A stretch of DNA of 64,000 bases, taken from Sphingomonas sp. PP-F2F-G114-C0414. Lineage in GTDB: Bacteria > Pseudomonadota > Alphaproteobacteria > Sphingomonadales > Sphingomonadaceae. This document shows positions 1-8,072 of this stretch, in pieces. Each line of letters starts with the position of its first letter. Within the stretch, counting starts at the first letter, position 1. Position numbers and translations under genes: made by a program. The DNA lies in assembly GCF_003688595.1 (NCBI RefSeq), contig NZ_RCWT01000012.1, positions 1 to 64,000 of the forward strand, read 5' to 3'. The notes below the pieces were generated by a model. That model was not told the DNA's origin. It made no database searches and saw only the letters and a program-made list of their open reading frames with translations.

Positions 1-399
1 CGGGTTTAAACCCGACCGTTGCTTCACCCGCGCTCCTGCGCGACAACAACGGTCGGTCTCTGGTTGCAGTTGGATGAAAGGCGGGGGTCACGTCACCTCT
101 CCGCCGTGTCGTTTGCTTTAAGGATAGGGAGACTTGACTCCTGCGCTTGCAATCCGCGGCTCAATGCTTGATCGGGTCAGGATTAGATCAGCCGATGCCC
201 GCCCGGACAGTCCACCGAATGTGAAGCCCTGTTCTGCAGCCAGCAATTGGCGCCTCTCGCGCTATAGGCGGGTGTGCGGCGTCGATAGGCTTCATACCGT
301 GATCGCCCGGTTGTTGCTCGGAAATTCAAAACCTTTAATTCGCGCCATAAAATTATTGGCATGGCTTGAATGTCAGAGCCGGTCATCTGATAAGCCGGT
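1..399. other. Gap before the first gene; no gene recognised
   Basis: The stretch opens with a perfect 14-base palindrome (cgggtttaaacccg, positions 1-14). Short open frames exist on both strands (for example 134-451 plus and 183-425 minus), but neither has a ribosome binding site, a recognisable domain or convincing codon use. The base composition is lower in GC than the sugar loci further on. I see no gene here that I can support. Confidence 0.4.
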
Positions 400-1260
400 A
401 TGCCAAGACCAATCAGCCCGACCATTTTCGGACGAAAAGTTTCGTATTTGAGACATTTTCCTCAGATGCAGCGAGCTTTGCGGAGAAGATACCTTCATAA
501 TCGTGCTTTTGCACAATCTCTCGGCAACGAGATGGTACTTTGCCGGATGCTTGGGCAGTATAAGATATTTGTGGATCCGAACGATTGGAGTGTATCACCG
601 CATATTATCGCGGATGGTATTTGGGAGCCTCGCGTCACCGAAATTGTTATAGACACTTTGAAAAAAGGTATGACCGCGATAGATGTAGGCGCAAATCTTG
701 GCTATTTCTCGATGATCATGGCTGATAGATGCGGTGCTACCGGAAGAGTTGTTGCAATTGAACCTAACCCGGCAATGGCCCAGCGCATTGAGGCCACATG
801 CATTTTAAACGGCGTTACGGATAGAGTAACGGTGCACACTTTCCCTGTCGCAGAGCGCGACGGTCGGGATGTTACGCTAATGATCCCATTAAACCATCCG
901 GGAGGAGCCCAACTTACCGGCGCAATCGTCGCGAATTCGATGCGCATCGAATGCAGCACACGTCGATTGGACGGCATTCCTGGTGCTCTGGAAGCAAATT
1001 TTGTCAAAATCGACGCGGAAGGTTTTGAGGAGGCAATTTGGCAAGGCATGCGCCGGATGGTTGACGGCCAACATCTTCGTACCATGGTTGTCGAGTTTTC
1101 TCCTTCTGTGTACGCCGACGCCGGGCAATTTATCGATGAGATTACCAAAGCCGGCTTTGCAATTCATGACATCGAACACGGAATCGGCCGCCAGCCCATT
1201 GGGCGAGACGCTCTTATGAACGGTGAAGAACCCTTACGAATGCTCCTGCTTCGACGTTAG
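400..1260 (+). CDS. FkbM family SAM-dependent methyltransferase
   Basis: A 286-residue protein with a class I methyltransferase fold of the FkbM type, a family that O-methylates sugars or other small molecules, often in glycan or natural-product clusters. The SAM-binding motif I is visible near residue 95 (AIDVGANLGYFS), followed by the acidic strand end (VVAIEPN) and the family-typical FVKIDAEGFE strand near residue 205. The substrate cannot be read from sequence. The ATG at 400 has no clear ribosome binding site; an ATG at 466 is an alternative that would remove a poorly conserved leader. The gene is noticeably AT-richer than the metabolic loci downstream and no glycan gene adjoins it, so it looks like transferred or stranded accessory DNA. 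Confidence 0.85.
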   Translation: MPRPISPTIFGRKVSYLRHFPQMQRALRRRYLHNRAFAQSLGNEMVLCRMLGQYKIFVDPNDWSVSPHIIADGIWEPRVTEIVIDTLKKGMTAIDVGANLGYFSMIMADRCGATGRVVAIEPNPAMAQRIEATCILNGVTDRVTVHTFPVAERDGRDVTLMIPLNHPGGAQLTGAIVANSMRIECSTRRLDGIPGALEANFVKIDAEGFEEAIWQGMRRMVDGQHLRTMVVEFSPSVYADAGQFIDEITKAGFAIHDIEHGIGRQPIGRDALMNGEEPLRMLLLRR

Positions 1261-1328
1261 ATTTGGCAACGTCGGCTGTGTTCGCTCTAGTGAGCGAAAG
1301 AAATAGCCGCCAACGACGTAATCTAGGT

Positions 1329-1353
1329 GATAGCGGAATGGCCGAGTTGGGAA
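1329..1353 (+). repeat. 25-bp direct repeat, copy 1
   Basis: This copy matches 1769-1793 at 23 of 25 positions (shared core GGAATGGCCGAG). The two copies lie in the same orientation 440 bases apart and flank the membrane-protein remnant. The origin is unknown: it could be a target-site or recombination repeat, or a short dispersed genomic repeat. Confidence 0.5.
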
Positions 1354-1481
1354 AGAAAGCGGACGGGCAGCTGGCGGGACAATGCGCTGGTAAGCGGGCG
1401 CCGTGGCTTACCGACTTGTGAGCAGCCGTTTCCTATACAACGCGTCCGGAGCCTTGGCCGCTTCGATCCTGATACGACGAT

Positions 1482-1688
1482 TTAACACCCTACCCTCAAC
1501 GGACCACCTAATAGAAGCAGCCCGACCAGCACTTCTAAGAAATCCGGCAACCGGCCAGCCAGAAGTGCTGCTGCATAGATCAGCGCAAATAACGCGAACC
1601 ATGTGAATGCTGTGGCATCAACGAGGAGTAGCGGTGTTCTGCCTTGATAGTGCTGTTGTGCAAATCGCCAAAACGCCGCCTTAATACT
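1482..1688 (-). pseudogene. C-terminal remnant of an integral membrane protein
   Basis: The minus strand is open for 68 codons between stop codons at 1689-1691 and 1482-1484, with no ATG. The translation contains one strongly hydrophobic helix (FTWFALFALIYAAALLAGRL), then a second hydrophobic stretch (VLVGLLLLGG) and a stop. This reads like the end of a multi-spanning membrane protein whose 5' part has been lost. I do not recognise the family. It lies between two direct repeats, which fits deletion or excision. Confidence 0.35.
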
Positions 1689-1768
1689 TCACCCATCTCT
1701 ATTTCCGGCTAACCGTAACGTTGAATTTGCCAAAGCGCCACCTGCGCTGCGATCATCAACAATTGGGC

Positions 1769-1793
1769 GATATCGGAATGGCCGAGATGGGAA
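1769..1793 (+). repeat. 25-bp direct repeat, copy 2
   Basis: This is the second copy of the repeat at 1329-1353, with two mismatches. It lies about 50 bases past the 3' end of the minus-strand secreted-protein gene. Confidence 0.5.
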
Positions 1794-1845
1794 GCAGGAT
1801 GGCGATTTAAAATGTTTCGCAAAAAGAGAGGCCGCATTAGCTGCT

Positions 1846-3042
1846 TCATTGATTATTGCGCCACTCTTTGACGGCAGATGAAAGCGAGCCTCCAAGGAAG
1901 CGCACATGACCGCTCGCCGCTTTCAAGAAAAGCGGATCTTTTACAGCCATTCGCAATACAGCCCTCTCAGGCAAGAAAGCGCGATTATCTGGCTGTAGTA
2001 ATTGGAACAGGCCCGAAGCCGGAGGCTCGGTAAGAATCATAGTTGCAAAATCGATACCTAGTTGCTTAGTATCCTTCATGCACAGCAACGCATTTAATCT
2101 TGCCTGTCGAATTTGCGCAGCATTCTTCGCTGAGAATAAAGCCGGATTTAATGAGTTCACGATAGCTTTAGCTTCTTTTTCTCTGCCCACTCCATGCAAG
2201 GCGCAGGCTTGAATCCAAGAAAATTGGGCTTCGCTACCGGGCAATTTGATACTTTTGTTATATTGAGAGTTGATTTTTAAAAAATCATCTAGAGACTTTG
2301 TTATGTCTTCCAAAGCCCGCCTATAATTTCCGCTTCTTGCCAGATATTGCGATAGCGTCACTTGGTAATTTATACGTGCATCTGGGGGAGTTTTGTCATC
2401 TTTAATATATTGATCGAGTATATTGAAAACTTCGGCAGCATCACCATCCTCGAACAATATGCTTACCAGTCTTATATTTAGCACCATTCGATCATATTGA
2501 CCATCTAACGTCGTCGGCGTCGATTGAATCTGCTGAGTCAGCATAGTGACGGCGTCTTTTCGGCGGCCGGACTGGTTAAGCACACGTGCATATTGAAGCT
2601 TAGCGGCTTGCAGCGCGCCCGAGTTTTCTTCCGTTTGACCCCTTAGGTCAGCATTTGGCAATCCGATGTCTGCCGCCGCTTTAGCGCGCAGTAGGACCTT
2701 GTCGCGAAGCACGACAAGATCTGACCCGGCCCATGTGAGCAAAGCAGGCCAACTAAAACTCAACCGTTCATCCGCGAGCACCGCAAGAGCGTCGCTGGGA
2801 TTTTCAATTCGACGAACGAGTAAGACTTCGTCAGCAGAAACGCGGAGCGTTATAATCGCCAAATCTCCAACAATGTGAAACTCGGCCTCACCAGCCTTAT
2901 CGCCCCAATTAACAGGGGCATGAACAAACGGTTCTGAAGGCATTACTTGCTGAGCCGACGCATTCGTGAGTGAAATCAGGTTGAAAGCCAACATCAACCC
3001 AATCATTCGGAACCTCATAGACGATAGATAACCGCTCCCCAT
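1846..3042 (-). CDS. Secreted protein with TPR-like helical repeats, unknown function
   Basis: A 398-residue protein. The N-terminus carries a signal peptide (a basic start around MRFRMIG, a hydrophobic stretch, and an Ala-rich cleavage region ending in SAQ), so it is probably periplasmic. From about residue 145 the sequence is a run of helix pairs with A/Y/G spacing typical of tetratricopeptide repeats (for example YARVLNQSGRRKDAV and YLARSGNYRRALEDI), which usually mediate protein-protein contacts. No enzyme motif is visible. The ATG at 3042 is preceded by AGGG eight bases upstream; an internal ATG at 3018 would start closer to the signal peptide. The base composition is low in GC like the neighbouring methyltransferase, so the two probably belong to the same accessory segment. 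Confidence 0.6.
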   Translation of the reverse strand: MGSGYLSSMRFRMIGLMLAFNLISLTNASAQQVMPSEPFVHAPVNWGDKAGEAEFHIVGDLAIITLRVSADEVLLVRRIENPSDALAVLADERLSFSWPALLTWAGSDLVVLRDKVLLRAKAAADIGLPNADLRGQTEENSGALQAAKLQYARVLNQSGRRKDAVTMLTQQIQSTPTTLDGQYDRMVLNIRLVSILFEDGDAAEVFNILDQYIKDDKTPPDARINYQVTLSQYLARSGNYRRALEDITKSLDDFLKINSQYNKSIKLPGSEAQFSWIQACALHGVGREKEAKAIVNSLNPALFSAKNAAQIRQARLNALLCMKDTKQLGIDFATMILTEPPASGLFQLLQPDNRAFLPERAVLRMAVKDPLFLKAASGHVRFLGGSLSSAVKEWRNNQ

Positions 3043-3349
3043 TTAATTAACCCTATCGTTATTTGCGAATAAAAATCTACTTAGTTAGATGGCATCCGCA
3101 GGTTGTCCGGTTTGCTATGGTCGCCTCGAGCATCATCATCATTTTCGCTGACAGCAAAATATTAACGTGAAACAGCTCGGACGCCCAATCGGTTTGTCAT
3201 GTTACCACGCTGAACGAACGGCTGATCCTAGGCAAGAGTCACATGGCTGTGAAAGGCAGCAAATGGCGAAACTGCCTGACGGCATGGGTCTTCAAAGACC
3301 CACTATCGGCCATCCAACGTACCCCGCCCGTCTCCCAACATCGGCGGCG
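3043..3349. other. Intergenic region with an orphan operator-like site
   Basis: I see no gene here. AT-rich promoter-like sequence lies upstream of the minus-strand gene at 3042. At 3194-3207 there is a 14-mer matching the LacI-type operator at 12184-12197 at 11 of 14 positions, now facing only a pseudogene. Confidence 0.35.
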
Positions 3350-3709
3350 CGGCCCGCCAACGACAAGCGGCTCGATGGCGACAATCCGTTCGGCGACACG
3401 CTGTTCACCGAGCGCAACTGGCAGATCCTCGACGAACTGAAGCGCGTCGCAGCGGAGATTAACGAGACGCCGGCGCGCGTCGCGCTGTCCTGAGTGGTCG
3501 GGCAGCCCGGCGTCGCATCGACGCTGATGGGCGTGAGCCGGACGGAGCAGGTAACCGACAATGTCGCCGCACTCGGCCTCACGCTGCCACCCGAGCACCG
3601 TGCTGCGCTCGATGCGGTGAGCGGTGGCAACCTGCCGTTTCTCGACGGCCTGTTCGCCCCTGCCGTGCGCAACCGGGTCGTCTTCGGCGGCAGCGATGTC
3701 CGAAGCTGA
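3350..3709 (+). pseudogene. Aldo/keto reductase, 3' fragment with a nonsense codon
   Basis: The translation matches the C-terminal third of an aldo/keto reductase: NPFGDTLFTERNW, then a helix ending PARVALS, then VVGQPGVASTLMGVSRTEQV and a final helix. The family has a tryptophan between ALS and VVGQPG, which would be TGG; here positions 3491-3493 read TGA, so the frame is broken by one substitution. The N-terminal barrel with the catalytic Asp-Tyr-Lys-His residues is absent upstream. It is therefore a truncated and nonsense-mutated relic, probably of an NADPH-dependent sugar or aldehyde reductase that once belonged to the neighbouring sugar locus. Confidence 0.75.
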
Positions 3710-3885
3710 AACGTCATCCTGGAGCCGGCAGTCCGAGACGAGATCTGCGCCCGGTCGGCTCCAATCAGCAACCGCGTCCTCTGGCGCGTTACTTCAAGGT
3801 GCTACGATGGCACTACGGTAAGGGTTTCGCGGAGCGGGACAGGCCCAGAATATCGCAAGACGAGCTTGGACACGGCCGATCCCCG

Positions 3886-5487
3886 TCAGGCCGCCCCGTC
3901 CTCGACATACTGGAAAAACCGGAAATCGGCGGGGCGTGCGGTCCCGGCGAGATCCTGGCAGGCCATGCCGACAAAAGTTCCGGTGAAGTTCGGCAGACCG
4001 GGCAGCGTCGCCTCGTCCGACAGGAGGCTGGCATCGAATGTCTCCGGCAGCCACCGCCAATCGGCGGCGCCCATTGCCCGAAAGCCGAAGTTCAGCCGTT
4101 CTCGATCGACGCTCGCACGGAGTTCGATCGGTCCGGGCGGAAGCGCCACGGGCGACGTCAACGTACTTTGTCCCTCGCCGATCGGCAGGACGGACAGGAT
4201 CTGAAGCTGACGCTCGCCCGCATCGCCCGCGGTGACATGCAGAAAGAGGTATTTGCTGCTGTTGTAATAGCAGATCAGCCCCGCCGCCTGCTGGAAATGC
4301 TCCGGATCGAAGTCCATCAGCGTGCGGACGTCGTAACGGAACGCCTGCGGTCGGCGCGCGACCAATGCCTGATGGAAGTGACTGCCGATCGTCTCGCGAC
4401 CGAACAGGCGCAGATGGCCGGGTCGCTCGGTCAGGCTGAAGAGATAGTCGGGGTACGGCGTACGAAGCCATTGAAACGACTGCGGCAGCACCGGCAAATC
4501 GAAAACGTCCAGTGCGCGAACGGGAGTTTCGACGACCGTATCGGCGAGCGGCTCGGCACTGCGCAGCCAGCCATCGTCGTCCCAGCGCATCGGCCGGATC
4601 GCAGTCTCGCGCCCCAGCACGCACCGGTCGCTGTCGGGCAGCGGCCGGCCGCAAAGATACGCCATCCACGTCTGTCCATCGGCGGTTTCGACGAGATCAC
4701 CGTGGCCAAGCCGTTGCAGCGGCGCGTCCGGGCTGTCGCGGGCGGTCAGGACGGGGCCATCGGGATGTACCGCATAAGGCCCGAAAAGATTACGCGAGCG
4801 CGCCATCACGACGGCGTGTCCGCGCCCCGTGCCGCCTTCTGCGACCAGCAGGTGATACCAGCCGTCGCGCTTGTAGAGATGTGGGCCTTCGGTAAAACCG
4901 AGCGCGGTGCCTTCGAAGATCATGCGGCGATCGCCGATCAGGCGGCCCGCTGCGAGATCCATCTCCTGCGCGAGGATACCCGCGAACCGCTGGCGATCGG
5001 GGCGGTGATCCCACAGCATGTTGAGCAACCAGCTACGGCCGTCGTCGTCATGAAACAGCGCGGGATCGAATCCGCTGCTGTTCAAATGCACGGGATCGGA
5101 CCAGTCGCCGTCGATCCGATCACTCCAGACCCAGTAATTATGAAAATCACGGAGCGAGGCGCCCTTCGCTCCGTCGACGGTAGTGCGGCCGTAGCGCTTC
5201 ACATCGGTGTAGATCAGATGGAAGCGGCCCTCCTTGTAGCTGATGTCGGGCGCCCAGACGCCGCAGGAATCGGGATCGCCGCGCATGTCGAGTTGCGTTG
5301 GTCTGGACAGCGGCCGACCGACCAGCCGCCAGTCCGTCAGGTCGCGGCTGTGATGGATCTGTACGCCCGGAAACCATTCGAACGTGGACGTCGCGATGTA
5401 ATAATCGGCTCCGACGCGCACGATCGAGGGATCGGGGTTGAACCCGCGCAGGATGGGGTTGGCCGGTGTCATACGATGTGAAGTCAT
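3886..5487 (-). CDS. GH43 beta-xylosidase / alpha-L-arabinofuranosidase
   Basis: A 533-residue glycoside hydrolase family 43 enzyme with the two-part layout of xylan 1,4-beta-xylosidases: a five-bladed propeller (about residues 10-310) then a C-terminal beta-sandwich (about 330-530). The three carboxylates of the family are visible: general base Asp19 (FNPDPS), pKa-modulating Asp141 (GFDPALF) and general acid Glu200 (GFTEGPH). It should release xylose or arabinose from the non-reducing ends of xylo-oligosaccharides. No signal peptide is present, so it is probably cytoplasmic and acts on oligosaccharides brought in by the MFS protein upstream. Its ATG overlaps the transporter stop codon in an ATGA arrangement, so the two are translationally coupled. 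An internal ATG at 5472 is an alternative start. Confidence 0.9.
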   Translation of the reverse strand: MTSHRMTPANPILRGFNPDPSIVRVGADYYIATSTFEWFPGVQIHHSRDLTDWRLVGRPLSRPTQLDMRGDPDSCGVWAPDISYKEGRFHLIYTDVKRYGRTTVDGAKGASLRDFHNYWVWSDRIDGDWSDPVHLNSSGFDPALFHDDDGRSWLLNMLWDHRPDRQRFAGILAQEMDLAAGRLIGDRRMIFEGTALGFTEGPHLYKRDGWYHLLVAEGGTGRGHAVVMARSRNLFGPYAVHPDGPVLTARDSPDAPLQRLGHGDLVETADGQTWMAYLCGRPLPDSDRCVLGRETAIRPMRWDDDGWLRSAEPLADTVVETPVRALDVFDLPVLPQSFQWLRTPYPDYLFSLTERPGHLRLFGRETIGSHFHQALVARRPQAFRYDVRTLMDFDPEHFQQAAGLICYYNSSKYLFLHVTAGDAGERQLQILSVLPIGEGQSTLTSPVALPPGPIELRASVDRERLNFGFRAMGAADWRWLPETFDASLLSDEATLPGLPNFTGTFVGMACQDLAGTARPADFRFFQYVEDGAA

Positions 5488-6725
5488 GCGGTCTTTCGCA
5501 CCATGGTCCAGAGCAGGACTGCGCCGACGATATCGAGCAGGCCCAGCAATATGAAGAAAGGCTGATACCCGACCTGGTCGACGAGCGCGCCCAGCGTCAG
5601 CGTGAAGATCAGAACACCAAGATTGGCCGCGGTTCCCGATATGCCGGTCGTCGTCGCTACCTGGTCCTGTGGGAACAGGTCGGAACACAAGGTGATGACG
5701 GTGACCGACAGCGTCTGATGCGCGAACCCGCCCAGACACAACAGCGCGATCGCGGCGATCGGGCTCGTGACGCTGCCGACGAACATCATGCCGGTCATCA
5801 TCACTGCGCCCAGCGTGAAGGCGCTGCGCCGCGCATCGATCAACTGTACGCCGCGGCGTTGCAGGAAGGCGACTACGGCGGGGCCGAACAGGCATCCCAG
5901 ATCCGCTGCGAGGAAAGGCAGCCAGGCGAACAGCGCGATCTGCCCGAGATCGAAATGGCGCGCCTGCACCAGGTATAGCGGCATCCACAGCGACAGCATG
6001 CCCCAGACCGGATCCGCCAGGAACCGCGCAGCGGCGATCGCCCACAGGTTGCGGCGGCGGAGCAATTCACCAAGCGGCGGTCGACGCCGACGCTTCACCA
6101 GTTCGGCTTCCTGTCCCTCGACGATCAGCGTGCGTTCGCCATCCGACAGCGCGCGGTGCCGCCCGGGTGGCGCATACCAGAATAGCCAGAGGACGACCCA
6201 TGCCAGCCCCAGTCCGCCAGCGACGAAGAACGCCGCCCGCCAGCTGTGATTGAACACCGCCCAGGCCACCAGAGGTGGCGCGAAGACCGCGCCGAACGAG
6301 GCGCCGATCTGATAAAGGCCGCCAGCGATCCCCCGTTCGCGTGCCGGAAACCATTCCGCCACGAGCTTCATGCCGGCCGGCTGCGCGGATCCCTCGACCA
6401 ACCCCAACGCACCGCGCAGACCGGCGAACCCCATCCACCCGCTCGCAAACCCGTGTCCCAGCGTGATGAGCGACCAGATCGAAACGAACAGCGTGAAGCC
6501 GATCTTCAGCCCGATCAGATCGAGCAGATAGCCTGCCACCGGCTGAAACATGATGCCGAACTGGAATGCGCCGGTGATCCAGGAATATTGCTCGGACGAG
6601 ATGTGCTGCTCGGTCATGATCGCCGGCGCTGCGACACCCAGGATGCTGCGGGTTAGATAGTTGATGACCATCGCGCCGACGAACACCGCTATGATCGTCC
6701 AGCGGATATAGGGAAATCGCTTCAT
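5484..6725 (-). CDS. MFS transporter, anion:cation symporter type, sugar or uronate uptake
   Basis: A 413-residue major facilitator with about 12 hydrophobic segments and the N-terminal signature of the ACS/hexuronate-transporter group (ITGAFQFGIMFQPVAGYLLD, and EGSAQPAG in the sixth helix region). The ATG at 6725 was chosen because it begins the first membrane helix (FPYIRWTIIAVFVGAMVINY); the open frame runs further upstream through a non-conserved stretch that contains the operator. It is the first gene of a two-gene operon with the GH43 gene downstream (ATGA overlap). The probable job is inner-membrane uptake of the xylo- or arabino-oligosaccharide that the GH43 enzyme cuts. An operator-like palindrome at 6740-6753, only 14 bases before the start, suggests control by the divergent LacI regulator. 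Confidence 0.85.
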   Translation of the reverse strand: MKRFPYIRWTIIAVFVGAMVINYLTRSILGVAAPAIMTEQHISSEQYSWITGAFQFGIMFQPVAGYLLDLIGLKIGFTLFVSIWSLITLGHGFASGWMGFAGLRGALGLVEGSAQPAGMKLVAEWFPARERGIAGGLYQIGASFGAVFAPPLVAWAVFNHSWRAAFFVAGGLGLAWVVLWLFWYAPPGRHRALSDGERTLIVEGQEAELVKRRRRPPLGELLRRRNLWAIAAARFLADPVWGMLSLWMPLYLVQARHFDLGQIALFAWLPFLAADLGCLFGPAVVAFLQRRGVQLIDARRSAFTLGAVMMTGMMFVGSVTSPIAAIALLCLGGFAHQTLSVTVITLCSDLFPQDQVATTTGISGTAANLGVLIFTLTLGALVDQVGYQPFFILLGLLDIVGAVLLWTMVRKTA

Positions 6726-6739
6726 CCGCCTGCCCTGCC

Positions 6740-6753
6740 TGGTAACGCTAACA
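6740..6753. promoter_or_regulatory. LacI-type operator before the MFS/GH43 operon
   Basis: TGGTAACGCTAACA is an imperfect palindrome (10 of 14 positions symmetric, CG at the centre). It matches the perfect palindrome before the TBDR gene (12184-12197) at 12 of 14 positions. It lies 14 bases upstream of the transporter start, and the LacI regulator gene begins 250 bases away on the other strand. Confidence 0.6.
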
Positions 6754-7003
6754 TCATACGATCGGCCTTTGCTATGAGTGTAGGCAACCCGTCGCAACGG
6801 TAAAGTTCGTGGCGGTCCGATACGCTGCCGTGCGTCGCTCGCATGGTGATCCGGACGACAATCCGGCGGGTGGCGCGGATATCCATTGACCCCCAACCTG
6901 CCGACGATGCACGTCGGGGCATGACGACGAGTTCCGAAGCCGAAACCCCGTATACAGCCAAGACGATTGGCACCCCTAAGTCGGCGGCTGGGTAGAGATA
7001 CGC

Positions 7004-8053
7004 ATGCAGCGCTCTCCCTCTCGGCCTCGCGGGGCGACCGTCATCGATGTCGCCAAACGGGCCAATGTATCGCCGATGACCGTGTCGCGGGTCATCAACG
7101 GCGACGCAGGCGTGCGTGCCGAGACCCGCGCGCTGGTTACCGATGCGATCGCCGAACTCAACTACACGCCCAATTTGACGGCGCGCAATCTGGTCACCTC
7201 GCGCGAGGTCCGGATCGGCGTGATCTATTCCAACCCCAGCGCCGCGTTCATGAGCGACCTGCTCGCCGGTGTGTTCGAGGAAGCCTCGATCCACGCCGCG
7301 CAGCTCATCCTGTTGAAGGGCGAGAACGGCAAGCCACCGACCCGATCCGCGGTCGAGGGGCTCATCGCATCGCGGATCGGTGGCATGATCCTGGCGCCGC
7401 CGCTCGGTGAGTCCGAGATCATCCGCGCGATCGTCGCGGACGCGAACCTGCCGCTCGCGATCGTCGGCGGCGTTGCACCCGGCGCGATCTGCGTCGGCAT
7501 CGACAACCACCGGGCGGCCTACGACATGACCCGCCATCTGATCGGGCTCGGCCATCGCCATCTGGGCTTCGTGCTGGGCAATCTCGACCAGTCCGCCGCG
7601 ACCGAGCGCCTGGCCGGATTCCAGGCTGCGATACAGGGGGACGGCGCACTCGAAACGCAGATCGTCCAAGGCGATTTCAGCTACGCCTCCGGTCTGATCG
7701 CCGGCGAGACATTGCTGGCCGGGTCGCGACCGCCCACGGCCGTGTTCGCGAGCAACGACGACATGGCCGCGGCGGTAGTCTCCGTCGCGCACCGCCGCCA
7801 CCTCGATGTGCCCAGCGACCTGACCGTCGTCGGGTTCGACGACAGCACGGCCGCGATCACGCTCTGGCCGCCGCTGACGACGATACGCCAACCGGTCCGC
7901 GCGCTGGCTGCGGAGGCGCTGCAACGACTCATCCAGGCGATGCGCCAGGACGGGGACACCGGGAGGGCTACGGCCAAGTCTCACGTCCTCGACCATGTGC
8001 TCGTCGAACGGGAATCGACCGCCCCTCCGCGCGCGATCACCCAGACGATTTGA
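7004..8053 (+). CDS. LacI family transcriptional regulator of the xylan/arabinan locus
   Basis: A 349-residue LacI/GalR regulator. The N-terminal helix-turn-helix is clear (TVIDVAKRANVSPMTVSRVI, residues 12-31), followed by the hinge helix (LNYTPNLTARNL) and a periplasmic-binding-protein-like effector domain to the end (for example FASNDDMAAAVV and VVGFDDS). It is divergent from the MFS/GH43 operon and convergent with the second GH43 gene. Palindromes of the LacI type lie before the MFS gene (6740) and before the TBDR gene (12184), so it most likely represses both transcripts until a pentose oligosaccharide binds. The effector sugar cannot be read from sequence. The ATG has only a weak ribosome binding site (gagat). 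Confidence 0.9.
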   Translation: MQRSPSRPRGATVIDVAKRANVSPMTVSRVINGDAGVRAETRALVTDAIAELNYTPNLTARNLVTSREVRIGVIYSNPSAAFMSDLLAGVFEEASIHAAQLILLKGENGKPPTRSAVEGLIASRIGGMILAPPLGESEIIRAIVADANLPLAIVGGVAPGAICVGIDNHRAAYDMTRHLIGLGHRHLGFVLGNLDQSAATERLAGFQAAIQGDGALETQIVQGDFSYASGLIAGETLLAGSRPPTAVFASNDDMAAAVVSVAHRRHLDVPSDLTVVGFDDSTAAITLWPPLTTIRQPVRALAAEALQRLIQAMRQDGDTGRATAKSHVLDHVLVERESTAPPRAITQTI

Positions 8054-8072
8054 GCGTCCCCGGTACGGCGGG

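Larger units (their letters stand above)
1261..1845. other. Degraded intergenic region with direct repeats and a membrane-protein remnant
   Basis: There is no intact gene. The stretch holds a 7-bp-stem hairpin just after the methyltransferase (1281-1298), two copies of a 25-base direct repeat (1329-1353 and 1769-1793), and between them a minus-strand open frame that reads as the end of a membrane protein. It looks like a decayed insertion or deletion scar. Confidence 0.45.

Noticed and set aside
134..451. 105-codon plus-strand frame near the left end
   Set aside because: It overlaps the methyltransferase start, has no ribosome binding site and no recognisable motif.
1335..1350. tRNA-Ser-like D-arm (ATGGCCGAGTTGG) in the direct repeats
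   Set aside because: No anticodon stem, T-arm or acceptor pairing follows within 90 bases of either copy.
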